A model generated the notes under the pieces. It made no database searches, was not told the DNA's origin, and saw only the letters and a list, made by a program, of their open reading frames with translations. A stretch of DNA of 64,000 bases from Schistocerca nitens. Lineage: Eukaryota > Arthropoda > Insecta > Orthoptera > Acrididae. Numbering within the stretch: position 1 is the stretch's first letter; the number at the start of each line of letters is the position of its first letter. Of the stretch, positions 55,975 to 64,000 are shown one piece after another. The translations under genes and the position numbers were made by a program. The DNA lies in NCBI RefSeq assembly GCF_023898315.1, contig NC_064622.1, positions 179,014,178 through 179,078,177 of the forward strand, in the 5' to 3' direction.

Positions 55975-56595
55975 TCAATATGGGACATGATCACGTACCC
56001 AGGCCCCAAAACAGGTTGGCATACTCTGGATTAGGTGGTCGAGCAGCTGCTGGGGTATAGCCTCCCATTCTTGCATCAGTGCCTGTTGGAGCTCCTGAAC
56101 AGTCGTAGGGGTTTGAAGACGTGCAGCGATACGTCGACCGAGAGCATCCCAGACGTGCTCGATGGGGTTTAGGTCTGGAGAACAGGCAGGCCACTCCATT
56201 CGCCTGATATCTTCTGTTTCAAGGTACTCCGCCACGATGGCAGCTCGATGGGGCTGTGCGTTCTCATCCATCAGGTGGAAGGGTGGACCCACTGCACCCC
56301 TGAAAAGGCGGACATACTGGTGAAAAATGACGTCCCGATACACCTGACCTGTAACAGTTCCTCTGTCAAAGACATGCAGGGGTGTACGTGCACCAATCGT
56401 AATCCCACCCCACACCATCAAACCACGACCGCCATACAGGTCCCTTTCAAGGACATTAAGGGGTTGGTATCTGGTTCCTGGTTCACGCCAGATGAAAACC
56501 CGGTGAGAATCACTGTTCAGACTATACCTGGACTCGTACGTGAACATAGCCTGGGACCACTGTTCCAATGACAATGTACTGTAGAAAATAAACAA
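55975..56595 (-). pseudogene. Tc1 transposase C-terminal half with eroded catalytic residues
   Basis: An open 206-codon frame, but its first ~10 codons read Penelope-like sequence. First catalytic block MFTYESRYSL has Tyr where D is expected (FTDES). Second block LMDENAQPH has Glu where the catalytic D is expected (DDN). Third block SPDLNPIEHVWDAL keeps its E. C-terminal blocks (LQQALMQEWEAIPQQLLDHL) are conserved. The long open frame is therefore not a sign of a working enzyme. Confidence 0.85.
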
Positions 56596-56640
56596 TTTTT
56601 TCAGCCTTCAGTTGCAAGGTAATTTTTAGTCGTTTACCTG

Positions 56641-56672
56641 GGTTTCGATTCCAGTAACGGAATCTTCTTCAG
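56641..56672 (-). ncRNA. Hammerhead-like stem-loop (left arm)
   Basis: Minus strand: CTGAAGA (56672-56666), extra A, 6-bp stem GATTCC/GGAATC with loop GTTACT, GAAA, then ACCCAGGT (ACC/GGT pairing). Confidence 0.45.
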
Positions 56673-56903
56673 AACCTATAAATTAAACCACATACGGACA
56701 TATATTACTCACTGAAATGCACCATCAGTCTAATGATTGAATAATAAAGAAATCGTGATACTTACAAAAAATTAAATTATTTTGAGAGCCAAACACTGAC
56801 CATGTCACAGATTAAAAATTAAAACAATAAAGACGCATAATCATAAGATAATGTCTGTCAAAATTGAGTAATATATGTCCGTATGTGGTTTAATTTATAG
56901 GTT

Positions 56904-56940
56904 CTGAAGAAGATTCCATTACTGGAATCGAAACCTAGGT
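56904..56940 (+). ncRNA. Hammerhead-like stem-loop (right arm)
   Basis: Plus strand: CTGAAGA (56904-56910), extra A, 6-bp stem GATTCC/GGAATC with loop ATTACT, GAAA (56930-56933 region), then the perfect palindrome ACCTAGGT. This is the best preserved of the six motifs. Confidence 0.48.
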
Positions 56941-57159
56941 AAACGAGTAAAATTTACCTTGCAACTGAAGGCCGAAGAAATTGTTTATTTTCTATACATA
57001 TACGGTTGCTGACGCGCTGCATTATGTTAAAGATTTGTAAATTTGTACCTGCCGAGGCGAGTAAAGCAGCTAACAGATATATGGACATAGTGTATAAGAT
57101 ACTGAAAACAGGTATGGCAATATCTTTCATTAAGTTATGTTAAAGATTTGTACAATGTA

Positions 57160-57580
57160 TTGTGTTCTTGACACCAGGCTTTACGGGCTCTCCTGTGACC
57201 AGGTGTTAGTGGAAGGCACCTTGCAGGTCTCCAGGCGAATAAACCATGTATGTTCAGTCGTCTTTAGACCGTGTCTCTGGAGACAACTGTTCCAGTGGCT
57301 GCGGTAAGGTCCCGAGCAAGGCTACCTGCAGTACTCCGTGGCCGTCTGCGGGCACTGATGGTGAGATATCGGTCTTCTTATGGTGTTGTACACTGTGGAC
57401 GTCGCGTACTGTAGCGCCTGGACACGTTTCCTGTGTGCTGGAATCATTGCCATAATCTTGAGATCACACTTTGTGGCACACGGAGGGCCCGTGCTACGAC
57501 CTGCTGTGTTTGACCAGCCTCCAGTCGCCCTAGTTTTCTACCCCTCACAACGTCACCAATATGTTCTTTGAGCCATTTTC
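57160..57580 (-). pseudogene. Tc1 transposase N-terminal half, decayed
   Basis: Minus-strand pieces in shifting frames resemble a Tc1 start (MAQRTYW near 57575), a repressor-like helix (VARALRVPQSVIS) and a linker. They continue into the C-terminal half at 56595 once the palindrome is removed. Confidence 0.6.
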
Positions 57581-57813
57581 AACACACATTAGCACGTCTG
57601 AAAACGTCTGCACACTTACTCGCTTCACCGTACTCTGACATGCACCAACACACCTCTGCGTATGTGGACTGCTGCCAGCGCCACTGTGCGACAACCGCAG
57701 GTCAAATGCACCGCATGGTCATACCCTGAGGTGATTTCAACCCGCAAACCGCCCACCAGAGCGTTGTTTCACCATGTATCAGCATTATCCTTAATTTATG
57801 AGCATGAGTATAT

Positions 57814-58160
57814 GTGTCGTACAATGATGCATTTTTGTAAGTACATTCAGCGGCATATGTGGATACTGTCTGTGGAACATGTTGCGAATAGAGTTAGTAG
57901 CAAGCAAGTAATAAATGTAAATGTCATGCTTTATGCAGCAGTTCTTCACAGCTCTCAGTCTTTATGGTGTCATATCTCCTGACGTGTGTGTCATACAATG
58001 ATATCATTTTATAGGTATATTCAGCGGCATATCTGGATACTGTCTGTAAAATATGTTGCCGACAGAGTTGGTAGCAAAGAAGTAATAAATTTAAATGTCA
58101 TGCACAATACAGCAGTTTTTCACGCATCTCATTGATTGACCTCATATCTCCTGAACTATG
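57814..58160. repeat. Satellite-like tandem repeat, 2 copies of ~174 bp
   Basis: Copies begin near 57814 and 57988 (ACAATG at 57821 and 57995) and share TTCAGCGGCATAT, GGATACTGTCTGT, AAGTAATAAAT and TCATATCTCCTGA. A third copy's start is interrupted by the SINE at 58165 and resumes after it (ATGATAGCTAAGTGGTTCAT). Confidence 0.88.
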
Positions 58161-58164
58161 ATAG

Positions 58165-58417
58165 GTTAGGTTAGGTTAGTGTTGTTTAACGTCCCGTCGA
58201 CAACGAGGTCATTAGAGACGGAGCGCAAGCTCGGGTTAGGGAAGGATGGGGAAGGAAATCGGCCGTGCCCTTTCAAAGGAACCATCCCGGCATTTGCCTG
58301 AAACGATTTAGGGAAATCACGGAAAACCTAAATCAGGATGGCTGGAGGCGGGATTGAACCGTCGTCCTCCCGAATGCGAGTCCAGTGTGCTAACCACTGC
58401 GCCACCTCGCTCGGTAG
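58165..58417 (-). repeat. SINE family 4 (tRNA-derived) with telomere-like tail
   Basis: The head, on the minus strand, has a tRNA-like A box GTGGCGCAGTGG and B box GGTTCAATCC, then a conserved body (CCTGATTTAGGTTTTCCGTG; GGGCACGGCCGATTTCC). Its 3' end is three to four CCTAA units, i.e. TTAGG on the plus strand. The target duplication CTATGATAG lies at 58156-58164 and 58418-58426. Confidence 0.9.
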
Positions 58418-58524
58418 CTATGATAGCTAAGTGGTTCATATCCCTTCAGCGATTGTTGCCTGACAGTCAGGAATATGTGTACCAGGTTTGGTTGTACGTC
58501 AAGTGTTTTAGGAGGAGGTGTGGA

Positions 58525-58528
<4 letters not shown>

Positions 58529-58571
<43 letters not shown>

Positions 58572-58612
58572 CACACACTCACACCCACACACACACACAC
58601 AAACACACACAC
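58529..58612. repeat. (CA)n microsatellite
   Basis: A near-perfect CA array to about 58568, then interrupted CA/CT repeats. Confidence 0.9.
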
Positions 58613-58669
58613 TCTCACGCACTCACACACGTACATACATTTTTATAGTATGTATGGATGGATAAAATA

Positions 58670-59260
58670 ATTCAGACATAACATAACAAATTCCTTTAGC
58701 ATTTGTTGTCGTCCGTTCGGACAATCTTATCAAAAACTCCATTTCAGCTAGCCTGGTAGATTGGCATTCCTGTCCTCATACACGAAGTGATACTTGTTTG
58801 CAAGTAAACAACATAGCTTACATTTAATTCTCTCCAATTTAATACGAAAGTTTCCTATAGCTTCAAGTCTTAAGTCTGACATCTTATCGATTTTCTAATG
58901 ATTCACCACCTGGTGCAAGCCTTTTTACCAAATGCCATTTCGGCGGCTTGTGTATCCGAAACGTCAGATATGCACTTGTCATTTTGATGAAGTGCTAGTG
59001 AAGTGTAATGTTGTGCGTGTGTTATGGTATTTAATATGATATGAAAAAAGTGAAAGAATGAAAGCTGACTTCGCCAACTTACGAGAAGTAGTCATAAAGC
59101 TTTACTTATCACTTCGAAAAAATAAAATAACGTAGTTAATATTTTTATTAGTTTGCAGGAAAATGTGTACAGTCCTGCACACATTGAAATCGCCGCACCA
59201 CAGCAATGTAGTACGCCGCTAGAGGAGCCAAAACAAAACAGCACAGTTAGTGGGGGTTGC
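58670..59260. other. Unassigned stretch
   Basis: AT-rich sequence with no recognised gene or repeat boundary. Confidence 0.35.
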
Positions 59261-59261
59261 T

Positions 59262-59810
59262 TGTTGTGGCTGTTGTGGTCTTCAGTGCGAAGACTGGTTT
59301 GAAGCAGGTCTCCACGCTATTCTGTCTTGTGCAAGCCTCTTCATCTGCCAGTAAGTATTGAACACTACAATCATTTGAATCTTCTTACTGTATTCATCTC
59401 TTGGTCTCGCTCTATAATTTTTACCTTCCAGAACTCCCTCCAATGCTCAATTCGTGGTTCCTCGATGTCTCAGAATGTGTTCTTATCAACTAATTCCTTC
59501 TTTTACTCAAGGTATGTCACAATTTTGTTTTGTCCTCAATTCTATGGTATCTCAGAATGTGTATTATAAGCCGGTCCCTTCTTTTAGTCTAGTTACGCTA
59601 CAAATTTGTTTTCTCCTCAGTTCTGTTTAGTACCTCGCAGTCACGCGATATTCCCATATAATCATAAGCAATCTTCTGTGGCAACATATTCCAAATGTTT
59701 TTATCCTTTTCTTGTCTTTACTGCTGATCATTCACTTTACACATCGGCACAAGAATACACTTCAGACAAATACCTTCAGAAAAGGCTCCCTAACCCCTAA
59801 ATTAACTCTC
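59262..59810 (-). pseudogene. LINE 3' end, decayed
   Basis: Read on the minus strand it ends with the phrase found at the 3' end of the plus-strand LINE near 49.3 kb (CTTCAAACCAGTCTTC, CTGAAGACCACAACAG). The C-terminal coding part beyond about 59340 is too decayed to translate. Confidence 0.6.
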
Positions 59811-59836
59811 CTATGGCCTTTTTTTCACTGAGTAAC

Positions 59837-60036
59837 AAAAAAATGGTTCAAATGGCTCTGAGCACTATGGGACTTAACTTCTGAGGTAATCAGTCCCCTA
59901 GAACTTAGAACTACTTAAACCTAACTAACCTGAGGACATCACACATCTATGCCTGAGGCAGGATTCGAACCTGCGACCGTAGCGGTCGCGCGGTTCCAGA
60001 CTGTAGCGCCTAGAACCGCTCGGCCACTCCGGCCGG
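59837..60036 (-). repeat. SINE family 1, full length
   Basis: It starts at the A-rich/AAATGGTTCAAATGGC end, with the reverse B box GGATTCGAACC and head ending CCGGCCGG. A perfect 11-bp target duplication CACTGAGTAAC (59826-59836, 60037-60047). Confidence 0.95.
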
Positions 60037-60203
60037 CACTGAGTAACACGGCATAAGTAATTTACATGGGATGTACTGGCAGTATTTTAATGAACTAACA
60101 TCATTCTGTTATCATAAATATTACACTGAAGAAGCAAAAGCAAAACGTAATTGACACGGGGATCATATTGGCCCCAGTGGCACCCTGTGCAAAAAAAAAA
60201 AAA

Positions 60204-60204
<1 letters not shown>

Positions 60205-60267
<63 letters not shown>
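60205..60267. repeat. (TA)n microsatellite at a Tc1 end
   Basis: About 30 TA units, directly followed by ATCGCAGTATCAAGAAGG, the inner terminal sequence of the adjacent Tc1, and preceded by an A run. Confidence 0.9.
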
Positions 60268-60269
<2 letters not shown>

Positions 60270-61489
60270 CAGTATCAAGAAGGAGTTGTGCGACAGGAAC
60301 GAAAGGTGGTAGGCGTGTTTTACATCTGAAAGATGATGTCTATTCAAATTTCACTTCAGTCGCATAAGAGTGTAGCTAGTAGCGCCGCTATGAGGAAGCA
60401 AATCAAGTTAGCTTTAAATACCGCTATAACGGTCGTGAGTGTTAGCTACCTTTCAGGCTGGACGTGGTTGAGTTGAAGTTAGTCGAGAAAGCTTTTAAGG
60501 CGACAAAGATGCCATTATTAAATCCTCACTGAGTTTGAAAGAGATCATGTCATAGGGCTACGAGAAGCCGGATATTCCTTTTGCGAGGAATTTGATCAGC
60601 AGTTGTCACCCGGTCACACGACGAACTGTTACAAATGGGTTACTTCAAGGACAGCTCCGAGCCAGACGCCCTCTAGCGTGCATTCCACTGACCCCAGACC
60701 ACCGCCGTTTGCGACGTCCCTAGCGTCAAGCGAGAGCTCACTGGAGGACAGGGTGGAGGTCTGTTGTGTTTTCTGATGAAAGCTGGTTCTGCCACTTTGC
60801 CAGTGATGACCGATTGCTGGTTACGAGGGGGCCAGTTGAAGGCCTGCAACTAACCTGTCTCCATGCTAGACTCACTGGACCGACATCTGGAGTTATGGTC
60901 TCTGGTGTGATTTCGTATGACAGCAGGAGCACTCTCGTGGTTATCCCACGCACCCTGACTGCAAATTTGTACGTCTGTCTGGTGATTCGACCTGTTGTGC
61001 TGCCACTCATGAACAGCATTCGAGGTGGCGTTTTCCAAGAGGGTAACGCTCGCCCGCATACCGCTGTTGTAACCCATCACGCTCTACAGAGAGTCGACAT
61101 GCTGCCTTGGCATGATCGATCACCAGATTTGTTTCGAATCGAGCAAATGTGGGACATCATCGGAAGACAACTCCAGCGTCGTCCATAAACAGCGTTAACC
61201 GTCCCTGACCAAGTGCAATAGGAACGGAACGCCATCGCACAAACTGATATCTGCCACCTGTACAACACAATACATGCAAATCTGCATGCTTGCATTCAAC
61301 ATTCTGTCGCTTTCACCTATTATTAATATGCCAGCATTACAAATTTGCAATGGCCTACCTCAGGATTACAGTAACCTGTGATCTTGGAATGTTAATCACT
61401 TAAATATGGTGCCTAGATAAATGTATTCCCGAAATTTCATTACTTTGCATTAATTATCATTTGATGTTGTGATTTTTTCCGTCAGTGTA
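60268..61489 (+). mobile_element. Tc1-like transposon, left end replaced by (TA)n
   Basis: The right end ATTTTTTCCGTCAGTG (to about 61484) is followed by TA. The left end lacks the matching CACTGACGG and begins inside the terminal repeat. The transposase has frameshifts in its first third. Confidence 0.82.
60510..61300 (+). pseudogene. Tc1 transposase, frameshifted, second catalytic residue lost
   Basis: The N-terminal third is shifted (about 60510-60755, LTEFERDHVIG-like). The 140-aa frame 60766-61188 has the first catalytic D in VFSDESWFC, then GVMVSGVISYDSRS. The second block reads FQEGNARPH (family QQDNARPH; D replaced by G). The third block SPDLFRIEQMWD retains E. A stop at 61186 separates the C-terminal LYNTIHANLHACIQ. 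Confidence 0.8.
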
Positions 61490-61496
61490 TAAAAAT

Positions 61497-61990
61497 CTAT
61501 GAATAAATTTTAATGTGCTGTAAATATAAAACTGAACAAAACATTAGGATGCAATTGACTTAGAGGGAGAAATAATATATTTTAAAATAATGGCTTTGAA
61601 AACAAGGGCGATACAATTTTGCAATGTGCTTACGGGATCATATTGACGCCAGTGGTACTAGGAAGGGTGCAACGACAGCTGAGGCAAGAAACCGTAACAA
61701 TGGGAACAAAAATGAACGGGAAATAATGTTTTCACGGTTGCAGGTGTTTCATATAACAGTTGACCAGTGTAAGAGTTATCATTCTATTTTCTTAAATGTT
61801 ACATTCAAGAACAACCAAACAATTTAAATTGGAATCATAATGACCCCAGTGGTAACGAGTGAAAAAACCATGAATAAATTTTAATGCGTTGTAAATACAA
61901 AAATTAATGAATCATCATTGGATGCAGTTGACTCAGAGGGAGAAGGATACACATTTTGGAAGTAATAGTTTTGAAAACAACAAAGGGAGG
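61497..61990. repeat. Duplicated AT-rich unit with piggyBac-like end motifs
   Basis: 61497-61605 and 61870-61985 are related (ATGAATAAATTTTAATG, ATGCA.TTGACT.AGAGGGAGA, TTTGAAAACAA), spacing about 373 bp. GGGATCATATTGACGCCAGT (near 61635) and GGAATCATAATGACCCCAGT (near 61830) resemble the GGGGTCATTATGACCCC motif of piggyBac termini, as does GGGATCATATTGGCCCCAGT at about 60159. Confidence 0.55.
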
Positions 61991-62590
61991 TATATAAACT
62001 GACGTAACAAAAGACATGGGATCCCCTCTAATATCGTGTCGGACTCATTTTGGCCGGTGTGGTGCAGTAACTCGACGTGGCAAGGACTCTAGTCGTTGGA
62101 AGTCCCCTACAGAATTAATGAGCCATTCTGCCTCTATAGCCGTTCATAGCTGCAAAATTGTTGGTTGGGTTGTTTTGGGGAAGGAGACCAGACAGCAATG
62201 TCATCGGTCTCATCGGATTAGGGAAGGACGGTGAAGGAAGTCGGCCGTGCCCTTTCAAAGGAACCATCCCGGTATTTGCCTGGAGTGATTTAGGGAAATC
62301 ACGGAAAACCTAAATCAGGATGGCCGGACGCGGGATTGAACAATCATCCTCCCGAATGCGAGTCTAAAAGTGTTCGTGGTGCAGGATTTTGTGTACGGAC
62401 AGACCTCTCGATTATGTCGCATTGTTCAGTGGGATTCATACCGGGCGATCTGGGTGGCTAAATCATTCGCTCGAATTGTCCAGAATGTTCTTCAAACAAC
62501 AAGTATGCCTCGGTGAGATGGCGCATTGTCATTCATAAAAATTCCATCGTTGTTTGGGAACATGAAGTCCATGAATGGCTCCAAGTAGCA
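61991..62590 (-). mobile_element. Tc1-like element end, non-coding fragment with SINE insertion
   Basis: I recognise the phrases TATAAACTGACGTAACAAAA, TCGTGTCGGAC and GGAACATGAAGTCCATGAAT from a Tc1-like element repeated in insects, in reverse orientation (transposase C-terminal side at left). It is cut at about 62590 where another element starts. Reading frames are broken. This rests on recognition, not on a complete motif set. Confidence 0.5.
62163..62367 (-). repeat. SINE family 4, truncated
   Basis: It shares the body with the copy at 58165 (GGCCGTGCCCTTTCAAAGGA, CATCCTGATTTAGG in reverse) but the tRNA-like head is cut short after the B-box region. It sits inside the preceding Tc1 fragment. 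Imperfect flanks AAAATTGTTGG / AAAAGTGTTCG may be the target duplication. Confidence 0.85.
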
Positions 62591-62593
62591 CAA

Positions 62594-63380
62594 TACAGGG
62601 TGATTCAAAGAGAATACCACAACTTTAGGAATTTAAAACTCTGCAACGACAAAAGGCAGAGCTAAGCACTATCTGTCGGCGAATTAAGGGAGCTATAAAG
62701 TTTCATTTAGTTGTACATTTGTTCGCTTGAGGCGCTGTTGACTAGGCGTCAGCGTCAGTTGATGCTAAGATGGCGACCGCTCAACAGAAAGCTTTTTGTG
62801 TTACTGAGTATGGCAGAAGTGAATCGACGACAGTTGTTCAGCGTGCATTTCGAACGAAGTATGGTGTTAAACCTCCTGATAGGTGGTGTATTAAACGTTG
62901 GTATAAACAGTTTACAGAAAATGGGTGTTTGTGCAAAGGGAAAAGTTCTGGACGGCCGAGAACGAGTGATGAAAATGTAGCACGCATCCAGCAAGCATTT
63001 GTTCGCAGCCCAGGAAAATCGACTCGCAGAGCTAGCAGAGAGCTGCAAATTCCACAATCAACTGTATGGAGCGCCACCACATTGGCACTTATCTGTCCGT
63101 AACTACCTGAACGTCAACTACCCGAGGCGATGGATCGGCCGCCAGGCAGCCCGTGACAGAGCACTTCATCACTGGCCTCCAAGAAGCCCTGATCTTACCC
63201 CTGCGATTTTTTCTTATGGGGGTATGTTAAGGATATGGTGTTTCGGCCACCTCTCCCAGCCACCATTGATGATTTGAAACGAGAAATAACAGCAGCTATC
63301 CAAACTGTTACGCCTGATATGCTACAGAGAGTGTGGAACGAGTTGGAGTATCGGGTTGATATTGCTCGAGTGTCTGGTTA
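62594..63380 (+). pseudogene. Mariner-superfamily transposase with large internal deletion
   Basis: The left end CAGGGTGATTCAAA is typical of this group. The frame 62770-63102 has MATAQQKAFCVTEYGRSEST, a helix-turn-helix, the linker KGKSSGRPRTSDE and a second helix region (STRRASRELQIPQSTVW). It then jumps to C-terminal sequence (HLSVRNYLNVNYPRRWIGR; WPPRSPDLTPAIFSYGG), so the first and second catalytic D are deleted. The third D position is Ile (TPCDFF-type block reads TPAIFS). The frame after about 63100 changes. Confidence 0.75.
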
Positions 63381-64000
63381 GGTGGCGTCGCCGCTTCCAG
63401 TGCTGTCAGACAAGTGGCAGACCATCTCCTTGTGCAGAACGGACAGTTGCAAGAGAAGTGCCCGAGGATCACGTACCTCAATTGGGTGCTACAGGAAAAA
63501 GTGGAACCCAGTCTTGGAAACGCTTTCAACGTCTTGAACGTCATTCTGCACATGACCAAGGTCCCCGCCCGCTTACGTTTACGACTACTCACACACATTC
63601 GATCACCTCACGTAACCGAGGCAGTAGTGAAAATATTGCAACTGTGTCGGGTCAGTCCATAGGCTTTACTCGGCTACCAATCACCGTGGTCGAGCGCTGG
63701 GTGTATGACTTTGACTCGGAGGCAAAGGAGCAGAGCAAGAGAGCAAGCAGCGAAAACATTTGGATCTACCATCTTCGAAAAAGGACGAAGAGCGAACCAT
63801 CGTCGGGAAAGATGATGACAAGTTTTTTTTCTTTTTTACCCTAGTCCGTAAAAATGGAACCGTTATAAGATCACTTTGTTGTTCTTTTGTCTGTCTGTCT
63901 GCCCGACTGCTAAAAACCTTTTCTCTCAGGAGCGAGTGGACGTATCAAGCTCAGATTTATGCCATATACTATAGCCTACGGTCCGTTGACTGTGTAAAAC
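63381..64000. other. Unassigned right edge
   Basis: The open frame 63356-63844 has no recognised motif beyond low-complexity T at its end. CCGTAAAAATGGAACC at about 63847 onwards resembles a dispersed arthropod repeat that continues out of the window. Confidence 0.35.

Larger units (their letters stand above)
56581..57148. mobile_element. Small Penelope-like palindrome inserted in Tc1
   Basis: Inverted arms of ~128 bp (about 56581-56707 and 56866-56995) surround a ~160-bp spacer; about 150 bp more lie to the right. Each arm has a hammerhead-like stem-loop pointing outward and a TTGCAA.TGAAGGC block. It carries no coding sequence. The 10-bp duplication ACAATGTA(C/T)T supports a single insertion event of the whole palindromic unit. 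Confidence 0.78.
55769..57808 (-). mobile_element. Tc1-like transposon split by a Penelope-like palindrome
   Basis: Inverted ends share CATGCTCATAAATTAAGGAT; TA flanks are at 55767-55768 and about 57809-57810. The C-terminal transposase half is at 56595-55975. The N-terminal half (minus strand, about 57570 to 57160) includes a decayed helix-turn-helix. Between them is 56581 to about 57148, flanked by ACAATGTACT / ACAATGTATT. Confidence 0.85.

Noticed and set aside
58955..58985. Seventh hammerhead-like motif (CCGAAACGTC)
   Set aside because: No CTGANGA precedes it at a suitable distance and no stem II forms.
63356..63844. 162-codon open frame at the right edge as a host exon
   Set aside because: It starts within the mariner-like C-terminus, changes to unrecognisable composition and ends in a poly-T tract; no splice or family evidence supports it.
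1..64000. CRISPR arrays, bacterial operons, Shine-Dalgarno sites or terminators
   Set aside because: The repeats are dispersed or simple-sequence, coding remnants are eukaryotic transposons, and no prokaryotic gene organisation is present.

Overview
The window looks like intergenic DNA from a large, repeat-rich insect genome. It is most likely an orthopteran of the Schistocerca/locust type. That assignment rests on recognising the dominant tRNA-derived SINE families and the mix of Tc1/mariner, Penelope-like, non-LTR and Gypsy elements; no database search was possible. I recognise no single-copy host gene, rRNA or functional tRNA. Almost every protein-like reading frame that makes sense is a transposon fragment.

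Layout. 0-1.2 kb: a putative LTR, then a piggyBac 5' end. 1.7-4.7 kb: a decayed Tc1 next to a mariner (transposase spacing DD41D, ~280-bp terminal inverted repeats). 5.3-6.5 and 10.1-11.0 kb: two copies of a fold-back Tc1 derivative. 7.0-7.7 kb: a deleted mariner. 11.6-12.4 kb: a Tc1 3' half and a SINE. 13.9-17.9 kb: a ~1.2-kb-armed palindrome carrying hammerhead-like motifs; its right arm was later hit by a SINE and by a Tc1 with a long intact reading frame (16.5-17.9 kb). 18.2-19.8 kb: Penelope-like and RTE-like remnants. 19.8-21.2 kb: a mariner with a SINE inside. 23.4-28.4 kb: a three-level nest (Tc1, then SINE, then LINE). 28.9-31.0 kb: a hAT remnant, SINEs and a LINE tail. 31.8-41.1 kb: a 9.3-kb Ty3/Gypsy element with both LTRs (~1.3% different by eye count) that has lost protease, reverse transcriptase and RNase H. 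41.2-49.3 kb: a second copy of the DD41D mariner containing two SINE insertions and a tRNA-like palindromic repeat, followed by stacked LINEs. 49.3-55.7 kb: largely unrecognised, with a spaced repeat and one SINE. 55.8-57.8 kb: a Tc1 split by a small Penelope-like palindrome. 57.8-64 kb: satellite-like repeats, SINEs, a LINE tail, two Tc1s and a deleted mariner-like element.

The genes do not form a pathway. What can be read is an insertion history: target-site duplications, shared frameshifts and insertions present in only one arm of a palindrome give relative ages. The best candidate for something little described is the repeated occurrence (six sites, three loci) of a stem-loop with hammerhead-ribozyme-like core residues, always arranged as a divergent pair, in two cases inside the arms of a palindrome, and once just downstream of a recognisable Penelope-like C-terminal coding remnant.
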